Shown: positions 11,901 to 22,697 of the stretch, piece by piece
Layout: each line of letters opens with the position of its first letter
How positions within the stretch are numbered: position 1 is the stretch's first letter
DNA from: Turritopsis dohrnii
Lineage: Eukaryota > Cnidaria > Hydrozoa > Anthoathecata > Oceaniidae
DNA: 64,000 nt
Assembly: GCA_027922465.2 (NCBI GenBank)
Contig: BQMF02000143.1
Location: forward strand, 620,001 to 684,000
Direction of reading: 5' to 3'
The notes under the pieces: generated by a model
What the model was told of the DNA's origin: nothing
The model's database searches: none
What the model saw: only the letters and a program-made list of their open reading frames with translations
Program-made: the position numbers and the translations under genes

Positions 11901-13844
11901 ATGTTTCATGTACAAATACAAGTTATTCTTTCTTTTTAGGTTTCAGAAATTTTTATCATTTTAACTGCCAAGGTAATTAATATGCATATGTAATTATTTT
12001 ATTTAAAAACATATTTCACCAGGGTGAAATGGGGGCCCAATTGTATCTCTCCTTTCCAATTTGTTCTTCTTGTCATTTCACGTTGCTTTGAATATTGCAT
12101 TCATTTATTGGAATGTTTTTGGCTGTTTTTAGAATTTCAACCCAGAACTTTATGAAAACTTGGCGAAAGTATTAACCAAACATTATATAAAAGGCACATC
12201 AGCAACTCTCTCTTCTTATTTATCCTTCTACACGAAAGGATTTTGTGTTAAGGATGACTCCACCAAACTGTCGTCTTCTGATTTTGACAATAAAAAGGCT
12301 TACCTAAACACATGCGTGAAAGGTAGGTCATGGTTATTAGGAAACTCAGTCATATGGAAACATGGCAGAAAATGTTCAGTTTTTTCAACATGCTAACCTT
12401 ATTTGGTGACCTTTTTTATCACTTGATGAACTCACAAATCAGTTTATTAATCATATCAAAGTGGATACTACAGTTAAAAGTCAATGTTGCTGTATTTTGC
12501 ATCTCTTTTGATAATTTTGGTGAATGTGTCTGTGCTTAGCTTTGTTTTTGTTTACCAATATATTATCCTCATAGTTTCAATGTTGCTGTTTTTCTCTAGA
12601 GATTATACAGTTATTTGGAATGGAAACAATTCTCATATATAACGCTCTGATGTTAAAGAAACGAATAGCAGTTTACTCTCCGAAACTTGACACCTTGCAG
12701 CATGTTTGCAGGTATGGAATAATTTTACACACCACTCCTTAAGAGGTCATCTCCATGCAGGCTTAATTTGCCACTGTGTTTTTGTGTAGGACTCTCCCAG
12801 CATTCGTGTTCCACCGCTTGAATTGGAATATTGTTTATCCGCTGTTAAGTTTAGCTGAAGAAGAACTGGCTGAACTAAAAACACAGCGTACCTACGTCGC
12901 AGGATTCACTGATATTGCAATAGAAAATAATTCCAACATGTATGATCTTTTCCTTAATGGTAATGTATTATGTCTGAATAGTGTTATTCAAAACTGAAGT
13001 GAAACGAAATGTCGACATCGAGGTTTGGCTTGTTTTGTATTTTCTTTAGTGGCTGATGGTGAGGTCGTTATAAACCCCCAAGTAAAAGGTATCTACCTCA
13101 CTATTATGAGCTCTGTGGTTGCTGGGAAAGTCTTCTACTCTTTCTCTTATTTACTAGAACATTTTCAGATGGGTAAGATGCATAAGGAAATGGCAAAGTA
13201 TATGATGCAAGCTGCAGAAGATGAAGATGTTATTGATGAAGATATTATTAGGGTATGAAGTTGGTTTTGTGTCAAGCTTGATCTCATGTTTTGAATCTTC
13301 ACCTGCTAACTCTTTCTCTGAAACTCAAGAAGCTCATGACGAGGATCTTTCTGATGGAGCTGTTACCAATAAAGGTTTCACAAAAAACATGTTTAACTCC
13401 CTTATTGGGCTATGGAAGGTTCATTATTTCAACCGTTCAACTAAAAGAAATCCTTTATATATCAATCTCAAACCCAATGCTAAGTTGTCTGGATTGGTTC
13501 ACACTGTTGAATCGTATAATCGTTGGTACTACTCGGACTAGCGTTGAACACAGATTTTCTGTGATAGCAACATTCTCTACCAACAGGCAACTTAGTGGAA
13601 GAATAGACTGCAAACCTCTATTGGCTGCCAGTTGGTGATAAAATCACATTTTATTGTTTTGTTAATTTTATAGGAATTATCAAGAAGAACGACGGACATC
13701 ATTACGAATTTAAAGTCATTAGATACAGATAACCCAACAGATCCTAAAATTACAATGGACCTTTTGCAATCTAGAAACTTAACATCTGCTATGCAAACAT
13801 TCTTATACAATCTTGCTTCCGCTGAAGGTCTCATAAGATTGTAG
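2988..13844 (+). CDS. DENND10: DENN domain-containing protein 10 (FAM45), nine exons
   Basis: DENND10/FAM45 proteins are DENN-family factors implicated in Rab and late-endosome traffic. Exons: 2988-3027, 11120-11316, 11940-11972, 12133-12322, 12600-12711, 12790-12959, 13050-13088, 13158-13252, 13674-13844 (stop 13842-13844). All junctions are GT-AG and phases agree, giving about 348 residues against about 357 in the human protein. Conserved strings appear in order: EVLGTWVYP, ILTAKNFNPE, FGMETILIYNALMLKKRI, RTLPAFVFHR, YVAGFTDI, MGKMHKEM and TFLYNLASAEGLI. Exon 1 (MAAVPELTGVLAF, then phase 1) was chosen because it joins exon 2 in frame to give GVLAFERD, matching GVGLIEKD in the human protein. 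The 8.1-kb first intron holds most of the local transposons. The least certain part is exon 1, because of its distance. Confidence 0.9.
3328..4296. mobile_element. TA-flanked inverted-repeat element, copy 2 (opposite orientation)
   Basis: This is a 969-bp relative of 1440-2408 in the reverse orientation, again bounded by TA (3326-3327 and 4297-4298). Its right end carries two consecutive GATCGAAGTCACCCCGCT motifs, mirroring the doubled motif at the left end of copy 1. The internal copy of the motif at about 3526-3542 is also conserved. No transposase ORF is present. It lies in DENND10 intron 1, about 300 bp downstream of exon 1. Confidence 0.85.
4369..5009. mobile_element. MITE with ~40-bp terminal inverted repeats (PIF/Harbinger-like?)
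   Basis: The two ends are inverted copies. A perfect 29-bp core begins ATGGAAATTTTATATTAGTT and ends in AGCGTCAC, and the similarity extends outward to GGCTGATGG on the left and GGCCAATGG on the right. Flanking trinucleotides are ATA and TTA, close to the 3-bp TWA duplications of PIF/Harbinger, so the superfamily is only suggested. There is no coding capacity. It lies in DENND10 intron 1. Confidence 0.75.
5272..8429. mobile_element. hAT-like non-autonomous element, 5-bp target duplication
   Basis: The ends are CAGGGTTCGAAATAAC at 5272 and the reverse complement of CAGGGTTCGAATTAAC ending at 8429, with GTGAT on both sides (5267-5271 and 8430-8434). CAGGG ends are typical of hAT elements. A 5-bp rather than 8-bp duplication recalls the hAT5 group. 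No transposase is readable in 3,158 bp. The interior contains diverged direct repeats: about 7280-7490 resembles about 7520-7735, and about 5850-5905 resembles about 8005-8055. The element lies in DENND10 intron 1. Confidence 0.75.
7280..7735. repeat. Diverged tandem duplication inside the hAT-like element
   Basis: Two consecutive units of about 230-240 bp share strings such as GAAGATGCTTTAGGGA, TTTTATATGAAA, AACATCAT and GTTTTAAA in the same order. They differ by many substitutions and small indels, so the duplication is older than the last movement of the element or was inherited by it. Confidence 0.6.
8775..8965 (-). pseudogene. LINE reverse-transcriptase fragment (CR1/L2/Jockey-like)
   Basis: On the minus strand the sequence reads HFADDMNLL, the catalytic A/DD box of a non-LTR reverse transcriptase. 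After a frameshift it reads WLYVNKIALNPSKTELL, the block that normally follows in CR1/L2/Jockey-type enzymes. Stops lie downstream and nothing recognisable lies upstream, so it is a short dead fragment inside DENND10 intron 1. Confidence 0.75.
9460..10034 (-). pseudogene. Decayed retroelement Gag with CCHC zinc knuckle
   Basis: The upstream part (10034-9768) reads QGPDQNIQDYLVRLRSSA, a conserved Gag-like block known to me from cnidarian retroelements, followed by INTDILAKASQLKTLADLI. In a different frame, 9687-9460 contains CHSCEIPYHSSIVC, which fits the CX2CX4HX4C zinc-knuckle spacing, then QDKAEAISIALA. The frame change and stops show the copy is dead. No protease or polymerase remnant was recognised next to it. 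Confidence 0.65.
10411..10917. mobile_element. MITE with 25-27-bp terminal inverted repeats
   Basis: The left end GGCACAAAAAGTCGCGAGCA is matched in inverted orientation by the right end, whose reverse complement starts GGCACGAAAAGTCGCGAACA. The motif GTCGCGAGCACAAAA and variants recur at about 10804, 10820 and 10845 in the right half. There is no ORF and no clear target duplication. It lies about 200 bp upstream of DENND10 exon 2. Confidence 0.7.
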
Positions 13845-15492
13845 GCATCAGTTCTTCCTGTAAGAAACCCCGTCAGTGTTATTAATTCCAACACGATTTC
13901 GTGCTTGTTTTGTTTTGTTTTGTTTTTTGAGTTCTTGTTTTCTTCTACAGGTTTTTCTTTTCTAATGTGTTGGTCAATTAATCATCTCCTAAGAATTAAA
14001 GACACTCTGGTTTCCTTTGCCATTGACTAGAATATTGTTCAACAGTTAGGTAGGGTATGCCTCATATATTCCTGAATCAAACATCCCCTCCCCCACCCTT
14101 ATAATAGATCTGTTCATAAATGACGCCAACCCTTAGTTACGATTGTTTACGATCGTACGAAGGGACACGAAAAAATATGTCTTTCGTGATAAGAGGGGAA
14201 ACATGTTCTGACGTAATTTCCACAGAACTGTCTTTTTGAGTTGCTTGTAAAATGTTATTTGTAATTAGTTTTTTTTTCCCGTTAAAGCCTAGGAAGAACA
14301 CATTAACACGATAATATTCAAATTGTTTTGTAAAATTCTTATCATTATTTTCTACGTTTTGAATAATATACATTGGACATATATATTGTCAGATTTAATT
14401 GGTGTTACTATTTACATGAGAATCTTCATTAAGAAACAGGAGATAAAAAAGTCTGTTTTTAATTCTTGTAAATGAGCATTTCAAAGCATCTCATCAATCG
14501 CATGATTTTAGTTTTGGCCTTTGAATTTAAATTTAAAAACAAGAAGTCGCTTGGCATGAAGACTTCAGGACGTGTCACAACGACACACATCCTCTCTCAA
14601 CAATGCAACCAGTTACATGATAAAGGTTTAAAAGTAATATTGATTGCTGAAAGGAATAAATCGACCAAAAGAAGCATTTAGTTGGCCCTCATACAGCCTA
14701 AAACTCCAAAAAAGGATAAAATCCAAAAATTTCGGCGGGTAGAATTTTCGGCGAAGCACCTAATTTCGGCGGAAATATTTCGGGGACACTCTTCGCCGAA
14801 ATTTTTGGTTCGAATGCCGTATATTTCGAACATTTCGTTATTTCGATCATTTTTTTAATTCTTTAAAATTAAAAATTTTTAATTGGGACAAATTTTCGCG
14901 GTCTCAAAATTTTTTTAGTTTGGAGGGAGGGGATTCATTTCCCCGTCCAGGGGAAAAATTTTTTTGGCAGGAGAAATTTTCGCGTTTTTTCTGGAAATAA
15001 CCGCGAACATTTCTTCCGCGCAAATTTATCCCAATAAAGTATATAAAGAGCACGTAATTACCTGCGCATATTATTTACGGGAAAATGACTCGATTAATAG
15101 CATTTATGTTGTATCCTACCAGCACTTATCGAGCAAAAAATGTTAATGTTTATAAACATTACGTCACTTGGGGGGACATTCATCTAATCCGAACGGAATG
15201 CTGAAGCAGTCTGGAAAGGTGTATGTCAACTCTCGACCAATGAAGTTAGAGATCAATTTATAATCGAATTGTTACGCTAATCGAATTGTGTATTGCAAAC
15301 TTTAAAATATAAACTTTGTCAATTCTTTCGATCATCAAAGAAACGAATCAAAGAAGCCATAATTAGCGATGATTAGTTTGTTCGAAACAATAAGTCACGC
15401 TTAACAATAAGTCATTTCATTCTTTGATGAATGTTGGATAAGTCGCGTTGATTTTTTAAAAAACTTCAAACCACGTGTGTATTTTAACAATA
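13845..15492. other. Intergenic between DENND10 and ABCG
   Basis: No gene was found. The region contains the DENND10 3' flank, a T/G-rich tract near 13905-13930 and a hairpin-forming element at 14723-14808 followed by GC-skewed 'TTTTCGCG' text to about 15020. The last ~300 bp should hold the ABCG promoter, but no motif is distinctive. Confidence 0.5.
14723..14808. repeat. Inverted repeat (hairpin-forming element)
   Basis: CCAAAAATTTCGGCG at 14723-14737 is exactly reverse-complemented at 14794-14808, and further TTTCGGCGRA motifs lie in the loop. It resembles the ends of a small foldback element; no target duplication was seen. Confidence 0.7.
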
Positions 15493-18400
15493 ATGGCAGG
15501 AATAGTGAAGGTAGACATAGAAGATCAACTGACTGCAAATTTTCATCGAGTTAAAAATCCGATTCATTTGAAATTTGATAACTTGACTACTACCGCTGGG
15601 GAAAAGAAATTATTACAAGATGTGTCTGGCGAAGCGAAACCTGGAGAGGTTTTGGCGATAATGGGTCCTTCTGGTAAGGAGGAATTTTATTGATTGTATC
15701 ATTTTTTCTGTATTTTTCATTGTTTTGTCATACGGTTTTTGCCGTAATATTATTTCGGAGAAGTCGAAAGAAACGAACGTAAGACCCTGTTTGACATCAA
15801 AAAACGAAAAGTGACATAGCAACGTTTTTACTGATACTGTTAATCATGGAAACCATGATTCTGTCTGTGCATTACGTATCATCATAATGTCTTTCACAGA
15901 CTAGATAAATGTAGATGGGTGTGCAATAACTGAATGAACATAAACGGTTGTTGCATATTGAACTATTGGTTTTAAAACAATGGCTACATCTTTTTCGCTA
16001 TTATTCGTTTTGTGTATGCGTGAGTGTGTGTGTAAGCTATAGTTTTCAAAATATACCGTACATTAAAGAAAAAGCTCGCTGGAATCATTGAAGAAATTAT
16101 AAAAGCCTTATATGAGTGGGAATTATGAAATGTTTTTGTAAAGTATGCAGAAGTGATGTTTAGACAGTGAAATATTAAGCTGAGGTTGTTCTAGACCATC
16201 GTAGTAATTTGCAGAATGAAAAGTCATATGACTGTCGTTAACATAACTTCCATAATTATCTTATTATAAATTTCAACAATGAATGACTTAATTGCTTAAT
16301 TTCTGGAAAATGAGAGAATTACTCCTCGTTCATCTACTTGATAGCTCTTAGTAAACTATCTAATTTGGAAAGTCATACCCAGTCGACAAAATTTGTTATA
16401 GAAAATACTGCGAAGGAGTGCATTTCTATAAAAATATCACACTATTTCAATGAAAATTCCCTTCATCGCAGTGGCTTTTTGACGATTTTACCCACTGGAC
16501 AAAATGGTCATGGTTGTTGAAGTAAGCGTCGTTATTTCTGAATGGCTTTGGAATAGGATTGGTGGACTGTTTACACAGATTCGGTACAAAATCGTTTTGC
16601 AAAGAAATGATGGCTTCAGTGGAAATGATCCCGCTGCATTTATACTTTGATGTCGTGTGAACACTCTCATCATTCGATACAAAACATTTCCTCAATTCTA
16701 GATTATCACATAAAATCTATTTTATTACAGTAATTTCTTAAAACTCTTGAGAAAACTATTTATTCGATATGTAATAAGATTATGTCATTGAAATTGTGTG
16801 TCAATCTTTATAGAAAAGTACTTCTCCGCAGTAATTATTTGACAAATTGGCACAGTGTGATCACAGAGATTATAATAGTTTAGGTAAAAATATAAATCCC
16901 CAATACGCCATTGAAAAAATAAAGCACATTGCAATATTTGTGAGCAGTTTATACCTGAGCGTTGAGGCGAATACTCACTTCGGATAATTGTCCGCGAACT
17001 GGACCGGATCGGTTCGCTAAACAATAGACCACGCGAAAATATTACGTAATATTTTCACGTGGTCTATTGCTACGTCATAAAATTTTATGTCCTGGTTATT
17101 TATTGAAGGACAACTAACTTTCGAAGGTCAACGGCCGTATCATGGTTTAAATCAAATATACCCCTTAAATGTAACCCACGATACAAATCTGATAAGTCAA
17201 AACCCAACCGGCACATTTGTTAAAATAACCCGGGGAAGGAGCGCATTTCCGTAGCACAATTTCAATAAAAGTATTCTCCGTCGCAGTGACATTTTGACGG
17301 TTTTGCTGATTTTGCTTTTAGGTGCGGGAAAATCCACTCTACTCAACTTTGTAAGCGGCAGAGCAAAGAATCTGCAGCTAGATAGCGGACAAGTAACGAT
17401 CAATAATGAATTAATAACAGAGGAATCGAAGAAGAAAATAGGCTATGTGCTGCAACAAGATATATTCTTCTCGCATCTAACAGTCAGACAATCTCTAAAC
17501 GTAAGTGACGCTGGAAACCAACCCCTTGTGCATAATTAACTTCACCAACCTCGTAACCAGGGTTTCTTGCCTTTTTGATATTATAGTTAGTCTCTAAACG
17601 TGTGCGATGCTGGAGACCAACCTCTTATGCATAATTAACTTTGTGTGACGATATAAACTCTAATCTTTCAGAAAAAAAAGACCACTCGATACTGTATTGT
17701 CGGGTGAAAAAAGGGGGCGTTTAATTGAGAGAGGCGTCATTTTAAAGAGTGATTTTTATTGGAAGTAATGTAATGTAATGTAAAGTAATGGAAGTTTAGC
17801 TGCAAAACATTTTTTTATGTTTTTCCGTTTTCGGCAAATTAATCTGAAATTCCCGCCGATTTGAAATTTCCCGCCATGCAAAAACGTCAATCAAATTTCA
17901 ACCAACCATGTGATTAGCTAGAAATAACTTGGTTATTCGTGAGATTTGATAAAAGTTCCCTCAAAGTCATGTTATTACAAGTACAAATATAAAGTTATTA
18001 AGAAAATTGTTTTTGTTTGGAGTGAGCAAAAGGAAACGTTAGTGTGTGTTTGGAAACCATTGTCAATCATTTCCCTAAATCGTTTTTCATTTCAGTTCGT
18101 TGGTGAAGTACGCATCTCAGATGACTTCAAGAAATCAGAAAAACATGATATTGTTAATGGTGTAATTGACGAACTTGGTTTACGAAAATGTGCAGACACG
18201 GGTCAGGAATTCTTGGATTTATCACCCTTGTCTTATTCCTTTTTATAATAAGCAAGAAGAAGGTTTTACTAAACTTGACAATAATCACTACTTTTGCTAT
18301 GGTCAACAGTTTTTAGATAATTCATTCTCTTGTTTGATTTAGTTCTCGGAGGGGGCATGTTTGCGGTTGGAGTTTCTGGAGGTAAGGATTTTGCAAAGTC

Positions 18401-21400
18401 TCTTGATTTAAGAACTTTTGAAGCCTCGTGTTCCAGATATTACAACATACCCCTTAATTTATTGGACTTTTCTCAATTAAAGTCTGGCCTTTATATAGGC
18501 CTCCCGAACTTCTGTTTGAATACTGCATTGTGATCCAGATTTCATATTGAACCTCGTTCGCAGTGGAAAAATTGTCAAAAAGATACTTCAACGAAAGAGT
18601 ATTTTCATTGAAATAGTGTGTATAGAATTATACTCCTTCGCAGAGATTTTTTAACAAATTTAAAATTGTTTCGGTCATAAATATAATGCTGAACAGGTAC
18701 TTGTATGTATACTGGATCTTTCTCTAGGTGAAAAGAAGAGAACAAGTGTCGGTGTGGAGCTCATCACCAATCCAACAGTACTCATTATGGATGTGAGATC
18801 TTCATTTTTCTACTTTTTTTTTTTACAGCAATGTTCCTCCCTTTTTAGAATGAATGAATTAAACAAAGTAAGAAGAGATCTTTTCCATAAATTCCATAAA
18901 TTCATCCAAAAAAAAAAACAAACAATTTTTAAATCATAATATAGCCAGAATTCAGAACACTGTGTTATGGACAAAGCAACAATTATGGACTCTTTCTAAA
19001 GTATTTAATCGTTTTTGGTGATCCCACTGCAGAATAGATATGATAAATCAACATTGCTAAATGATAAGAAATTCGTTTAGTCAAACCCGTTGTGAATTAT
19101 GAAGTAATACATGTCTTCTTAAAATGAGTCAAACTTTGTAAAAAAACTAATACGTGAAAGTTTCAAGAGATCCTATCATAATAAGAACTTGCATTAAAAC
19201 ACAAATTTTATGGTTGCGCAATTAATGTAACAACCCGAAAAATCACCACATCCACCACAACTCCCAACATCCAAGCGGTTTGCAGTGATAACAACACCTT
19301 CTTCGCTTTAATGAGACCTTAATTTTCATTGGCTAATTTTTTTGGAACTTCTAATTAGCTGGAAATCAACGAAAAGAATAACATTGCAGTTTTATCGTTT
19401 CCCCCCTTTATAAAATTAGGAGCCGACCACCGGATTGGATGCCGCAACGGCCCGTTCTTTAATTCAAAGTGTGAAGACGTTAGCACGTGAGACGAATCGA
19501 ACCGTTATTACAACTATTCACCAGCCCTCTAGTCAAGTCTTTCATCTCTTCGATAAACTTCTGCTCCTATGTAATGGAAGGGTATGTACATTTCGCTTCC
19601 AAAGTAAATTTTAAAAATCATTAGATCATAAGGTTTGGTTTTGGATAGATTAATTTGAATAAACTGAAAATATCGCTTCAATATGTACGCCTGGTTCGCT
19701 TTTTCCCCCCATTTTTCTTCCTTCTCCCGATGACTGTTTCTACTACAACATCCATAATGATTTCGGAATACAAAATCTAAAATTGCTTACAAAATCCTAA
19801 CTTTTGTTGTTGTATATTTTATCATCAGATCGCATACTTTGGAAAGACATCAGGTGTTCTTCCATTTTTCGAGTATCTCGAAATGCCATGTCATGCAAAC
19901 TGGAATCCCTCAGATTTTCTGAGTGAGTAAACCTTCTTCCTATTATGGAATATTTCATGCAGATTATATTGAAACTTATGAAGTAAATCAATTGCTTTAA
20001 TGACTAAATATACACACCAATTCATTCTTCTGTCATTATTTTAGTGGATCAATTATCAGCCGATGAAGAAACGCAGAACAAAATTGTAGAAGGTTACAAA
20101 GAGTTTTCCAGGTAAATCCAGTTTTTAAATCGACCTTTTTAGTATAGCATTGGAATATTAAATTTAAACACAGAATTTTCCCTATAGCAATCCATCAACA
20201 AGGAATTTTTGTTTCGGAGAGTCTACAGATAAAAGGGACGGTGCCATGGAAACGGATGAACAATCAGGTCAAGATGTTGTTGACATCGGTGACAGCTTTG
20301 AAGCAAGTAGTACAGAACGCTTACTCAGAAAAGATTATAAGGTACAAATCTTCAAATACTATACATATAAGCTACAACACTTTTTTGTTCCATATTCAGT
20401 CTATCCAAAAGGCCGTCGAAATGGGGAGATGGCCAGCAAAAAAGTAGCTAACAATATTTTTCTAAATTGCTAGTGTTAAATTAGTTTACATGTAGGTTTA
20501 TCGAATCGGAAATCAATATGTTTTCCTGATTTTGCCAGGTGCTTATAGTCATTACCCCTCAGACATTTCCTTCTAATAGGGTACTGTTGTTGTTAGCAGC
20601 TATGGAAAGGAGAAGGCTTATGTTACTGGTCTTTTTACTCAAGTTGCAGCACTTTCAAAACGAGCATTTGTTCAATCCAAAAAAGAGATTTGGGACGCGC
20701 AGTCCTTCTTTCAGGTGAGACGCACCCATAAATTAACTCATAATATCCGAAAAAGATGTATATACAACATTAAAAAATTCTTCCTTTTTAGACAATCTTT
20801 ATTGCCATAGCCATTGGTTTGCTATGGTTTAATACCCCCTACACAGAAGAATCCTTGAAGAACAGAAGGGGTGTGGTAAGATGGAAGCACTAATAATATT
20901 TTAGATTTCTGAATCAACAGGCAAAGATAAGTGAAGATGATAACAGTGTATTAGTATTTCTTAATACTCACTCTTAACCGTTCACTGTTTGTTTTTAGAT
21001 GTTTTACATTCTTCTTTACTTGATCATGATCCCTCAATTCAATGCTTTGATGTCGTGTAAGTCATCAATAGATTTTCAATTGGTATGGATAATCCAGCCC
21101 CCTGTGTTTGCAACGTTGAATTTACTCGAGACACAGTTTTACTGTATACCCCCGATAGCTTGAACTTCCGATGGATCAAGAAACCCCGGTGATTTAACAA
21201 AAAATATTGATTTCAAAAGAACAAATTTTATTTTTACAATTTTATTGAAAGAAAAATGGTAACTTTGTTATCTTCTCTGAAGTTCAAGTGCTTGTGAGAA
21301 TATTGAACCAGGGGATTGTACATTTTCATGAGAAAGTCAGGGGATTGTAGACTTTCATTAAAAAGTCATCAAAATTGTCATGCGAAAGAATTTGTGAGGG

Positions 21401-22697
21401 TTTGAGAGGAAACCTGTTCTGATTAGAATATTGTAACAATGCGTACAAGAAGTTTGTTATTTCATTTTCGCTTTGTCTGCAGTTCCAACAGAACGCGGTA
21501 CCATTGCTAAAGAACGTGACGATGGGATGTATAGGCTTTCAGCGTACTTCATTGCAAAATCACTTAGCGAGTTACCGGTTTTACTGTTTCAACCGGTGTT
21601 GTTCTATACGATCGTCTATTGGATGACCGGCTTAAATCGTTCCGAATGGTTCCTTGTTGGTCTAGCGGCTATCATTACATGCGCAATTCTAGGACAAGTA
21701 AGCCGAAAATGAATCCTTCATTTCTGTTTGGGAAAAATCACCCGGCCTTAATAAGTTCGCAGCGTTATTACGTTGAAATACGTTTTTATTTTTTTAGACT
21801 TATGGACTTTGCACTGGCGCCGGTATCACAGACTTCAAGCATTCATTAACGTTCTCTATAATATTCTCACAAGCAGTTGTTTTGATTGCTGGATTTTTCA
21901 TTAAAGATATCCCAGTTTGGCTGAGTTGGGGGAAATATTTATCTCACGTGACATATGCATTCAACATCATGCTGCGAGTAGAATTTGAACACGCAGTAAA
22001 AACGTTTAAGTACGTTCAAATATTTAACTACTAAAGTCGGGATTATATTCGGGTAACTGGGATAGATCCGGAATTAGTAGGTTTTTAAAATGAAATTACC
22101 CTTTTGGTTAAGTAGGCTCATCTTCTTCGATCCAGGCTAACGAAATAATACTGGAGTAACAAAAAGGACGAATTTGTGCGTACCTCGAACATTTCCAGAC
22201 AGTGGTTTAATTTTACGCATACAAATTTAAAATATTTAAGAGTTTTTTGCTCTTTAAATTCCTCAGCAGCTAATAAGATCTTATCAATCTTTGATAATGG
22301 GATTCAGTCTACTACTACTACTTTTCAGCGTTTGTTTTGAAACAACTTCCAAGTAGTCCTTCTTCGAACAAAGTTAAATTTTGTTTAAGTCAAAAGTAGT
22401 AGATGTTATTCTTGTTTCAGATACAGGGAGCGTGGGGAGCACGGTGGCTAAGGGGGATATAGAATGTATTTTATGGCATAGACACTTCTCTTTTGTTGTA
22501 GGTGTGCGAACCCTTCCGCATACAGTGTATGTCATAGTAACCAATCACACCATCACATTCCTGGTCCAATGATCGCACAGAAAATGAAAACCGTAGATTT
22601 GAACATCGGCGAATCGTTTGCAATACTTTGGGGCTACATCATATTCTTTCGTATTGTGTTATATTTTCTCTTGAAATATCGCAACAAGCCGTTTTAA
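15493..22697 (+). CDS. ABCG-family half-transporter, 15 exons
   Basis: ABCG half-transporters dimerise and export lipids, pigments precursors or xenobiotics. Exons: 15493-15673, 17322-17500, 18096-18201, 18343-18381, 18728-18792, 19420-19581, 19829-19922, 20045-20111, 20188-20341, 20580-20714, 20792-20875, 20999-21056, 21483-21697, 21798-22009, 22502-22697. They join in frame to 648 residues, the usual length. The nucleotide-binding domain is N-terminal, as in ABCG: Walker A GPSGAGKST (split by intron 1, about residues 57-65), signature VSGGE (about 165-169) and Walker B TVLIMDEPTTGLD, then TIHQPSS with the switch His. Six hydrophobic segments follow (about 395-408, 423-440, 465-482, 492-507, 528-545, 625-643), ending KYRNKPF. 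The third donor is the weaker GTCAGG. All catalytic residues are intact. The exact ABCG subtype is not resolved. Confidence 0.93.
16388..16500 (+). mobile_element. ABCG-intron MITE family, copy A
   Basis: A ~110-bp unit reading AAATTTGTTATAGAAAATAC, then TGCGAAGGAGTGCATTTCTAT, then CACACTATTTCAATGAAAA, and ending CATCGCAGTGGCTTTTTGACG. The end is an imperfect inverted copy of the start, giving MITE-like structure. Three relatives lie in the introns of the same gene. Confidence 0.6.
16785..16852 (-). mobile_element. ABCG-intron MITE family, copy D (partial)
   Basis: The minus strand reads AAATTTGTCAAATAATTACTGCGGAGAAGTA and continues to CACACAATTTCAATGA when broken into short blocks, matching the left half of copy A. 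The right half is absent or decayed. Confidence 0.5.
17022..17069. repeat. 48-bp near-perfect palindrome
   Basis: CAATAGACCACGCGAAAATA followed by TTAC is mirrored at once by GTAATATTTTCACGTGGTCTATTG read in two blocks. There is one mismatch in 24 bp and no loop. It is located in ABCG intron 1. It could be a tiny foldback element. Confidence 0.85.
17213..17305 (+). mobile_element. ABCG-intron MITE family, copy B (next to a splice acceptor)
   Basis: It reads CACATTTGTTAAAATAACCC, GGGGAAGGAGCGCATTTCC, CACAATTTCAATAAAAGTA, and ends CCGTCGCAGTGACATTTTGACGG when read in short blocks. It ends about 16 bases before the acceptor of ABCG exon 2 (17322), so its end may supply part of the upstream intron context of that acceptor. 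Confidence 0.55.
17491..17642 (+). repeat. Duplicated exon end plus 5' splice site in ABCG intron 2
   Basis: The last bases of exon 2 with its donor and following intron (17491-17542, starting ATCTCTAAACGTAAGTGACG) recur at 17591-17642 as TCTCTAAACGTGTGCGATGC. Both copies continue through GACCAACC/AACCAACC to GCATAATTAACTT. The copy keeps GT but loses the AAGT of the donor, so it should be a weak or dead splice site. Confidence 0.8.
18549..18668 (-). mobile_element. ABCG-intron MITE family, copy C (inverted)
   Basis: The reverse complement reads AAATTTGTTAAAAAATCTCTG, CGAAGGAGTATAATTCTATA, CACACTATTTCAATGAAAAT, the same order as copy A. It lies in intron 4 of the ABCG gene, just upstream of exon 5. 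Confidence 0.6.
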
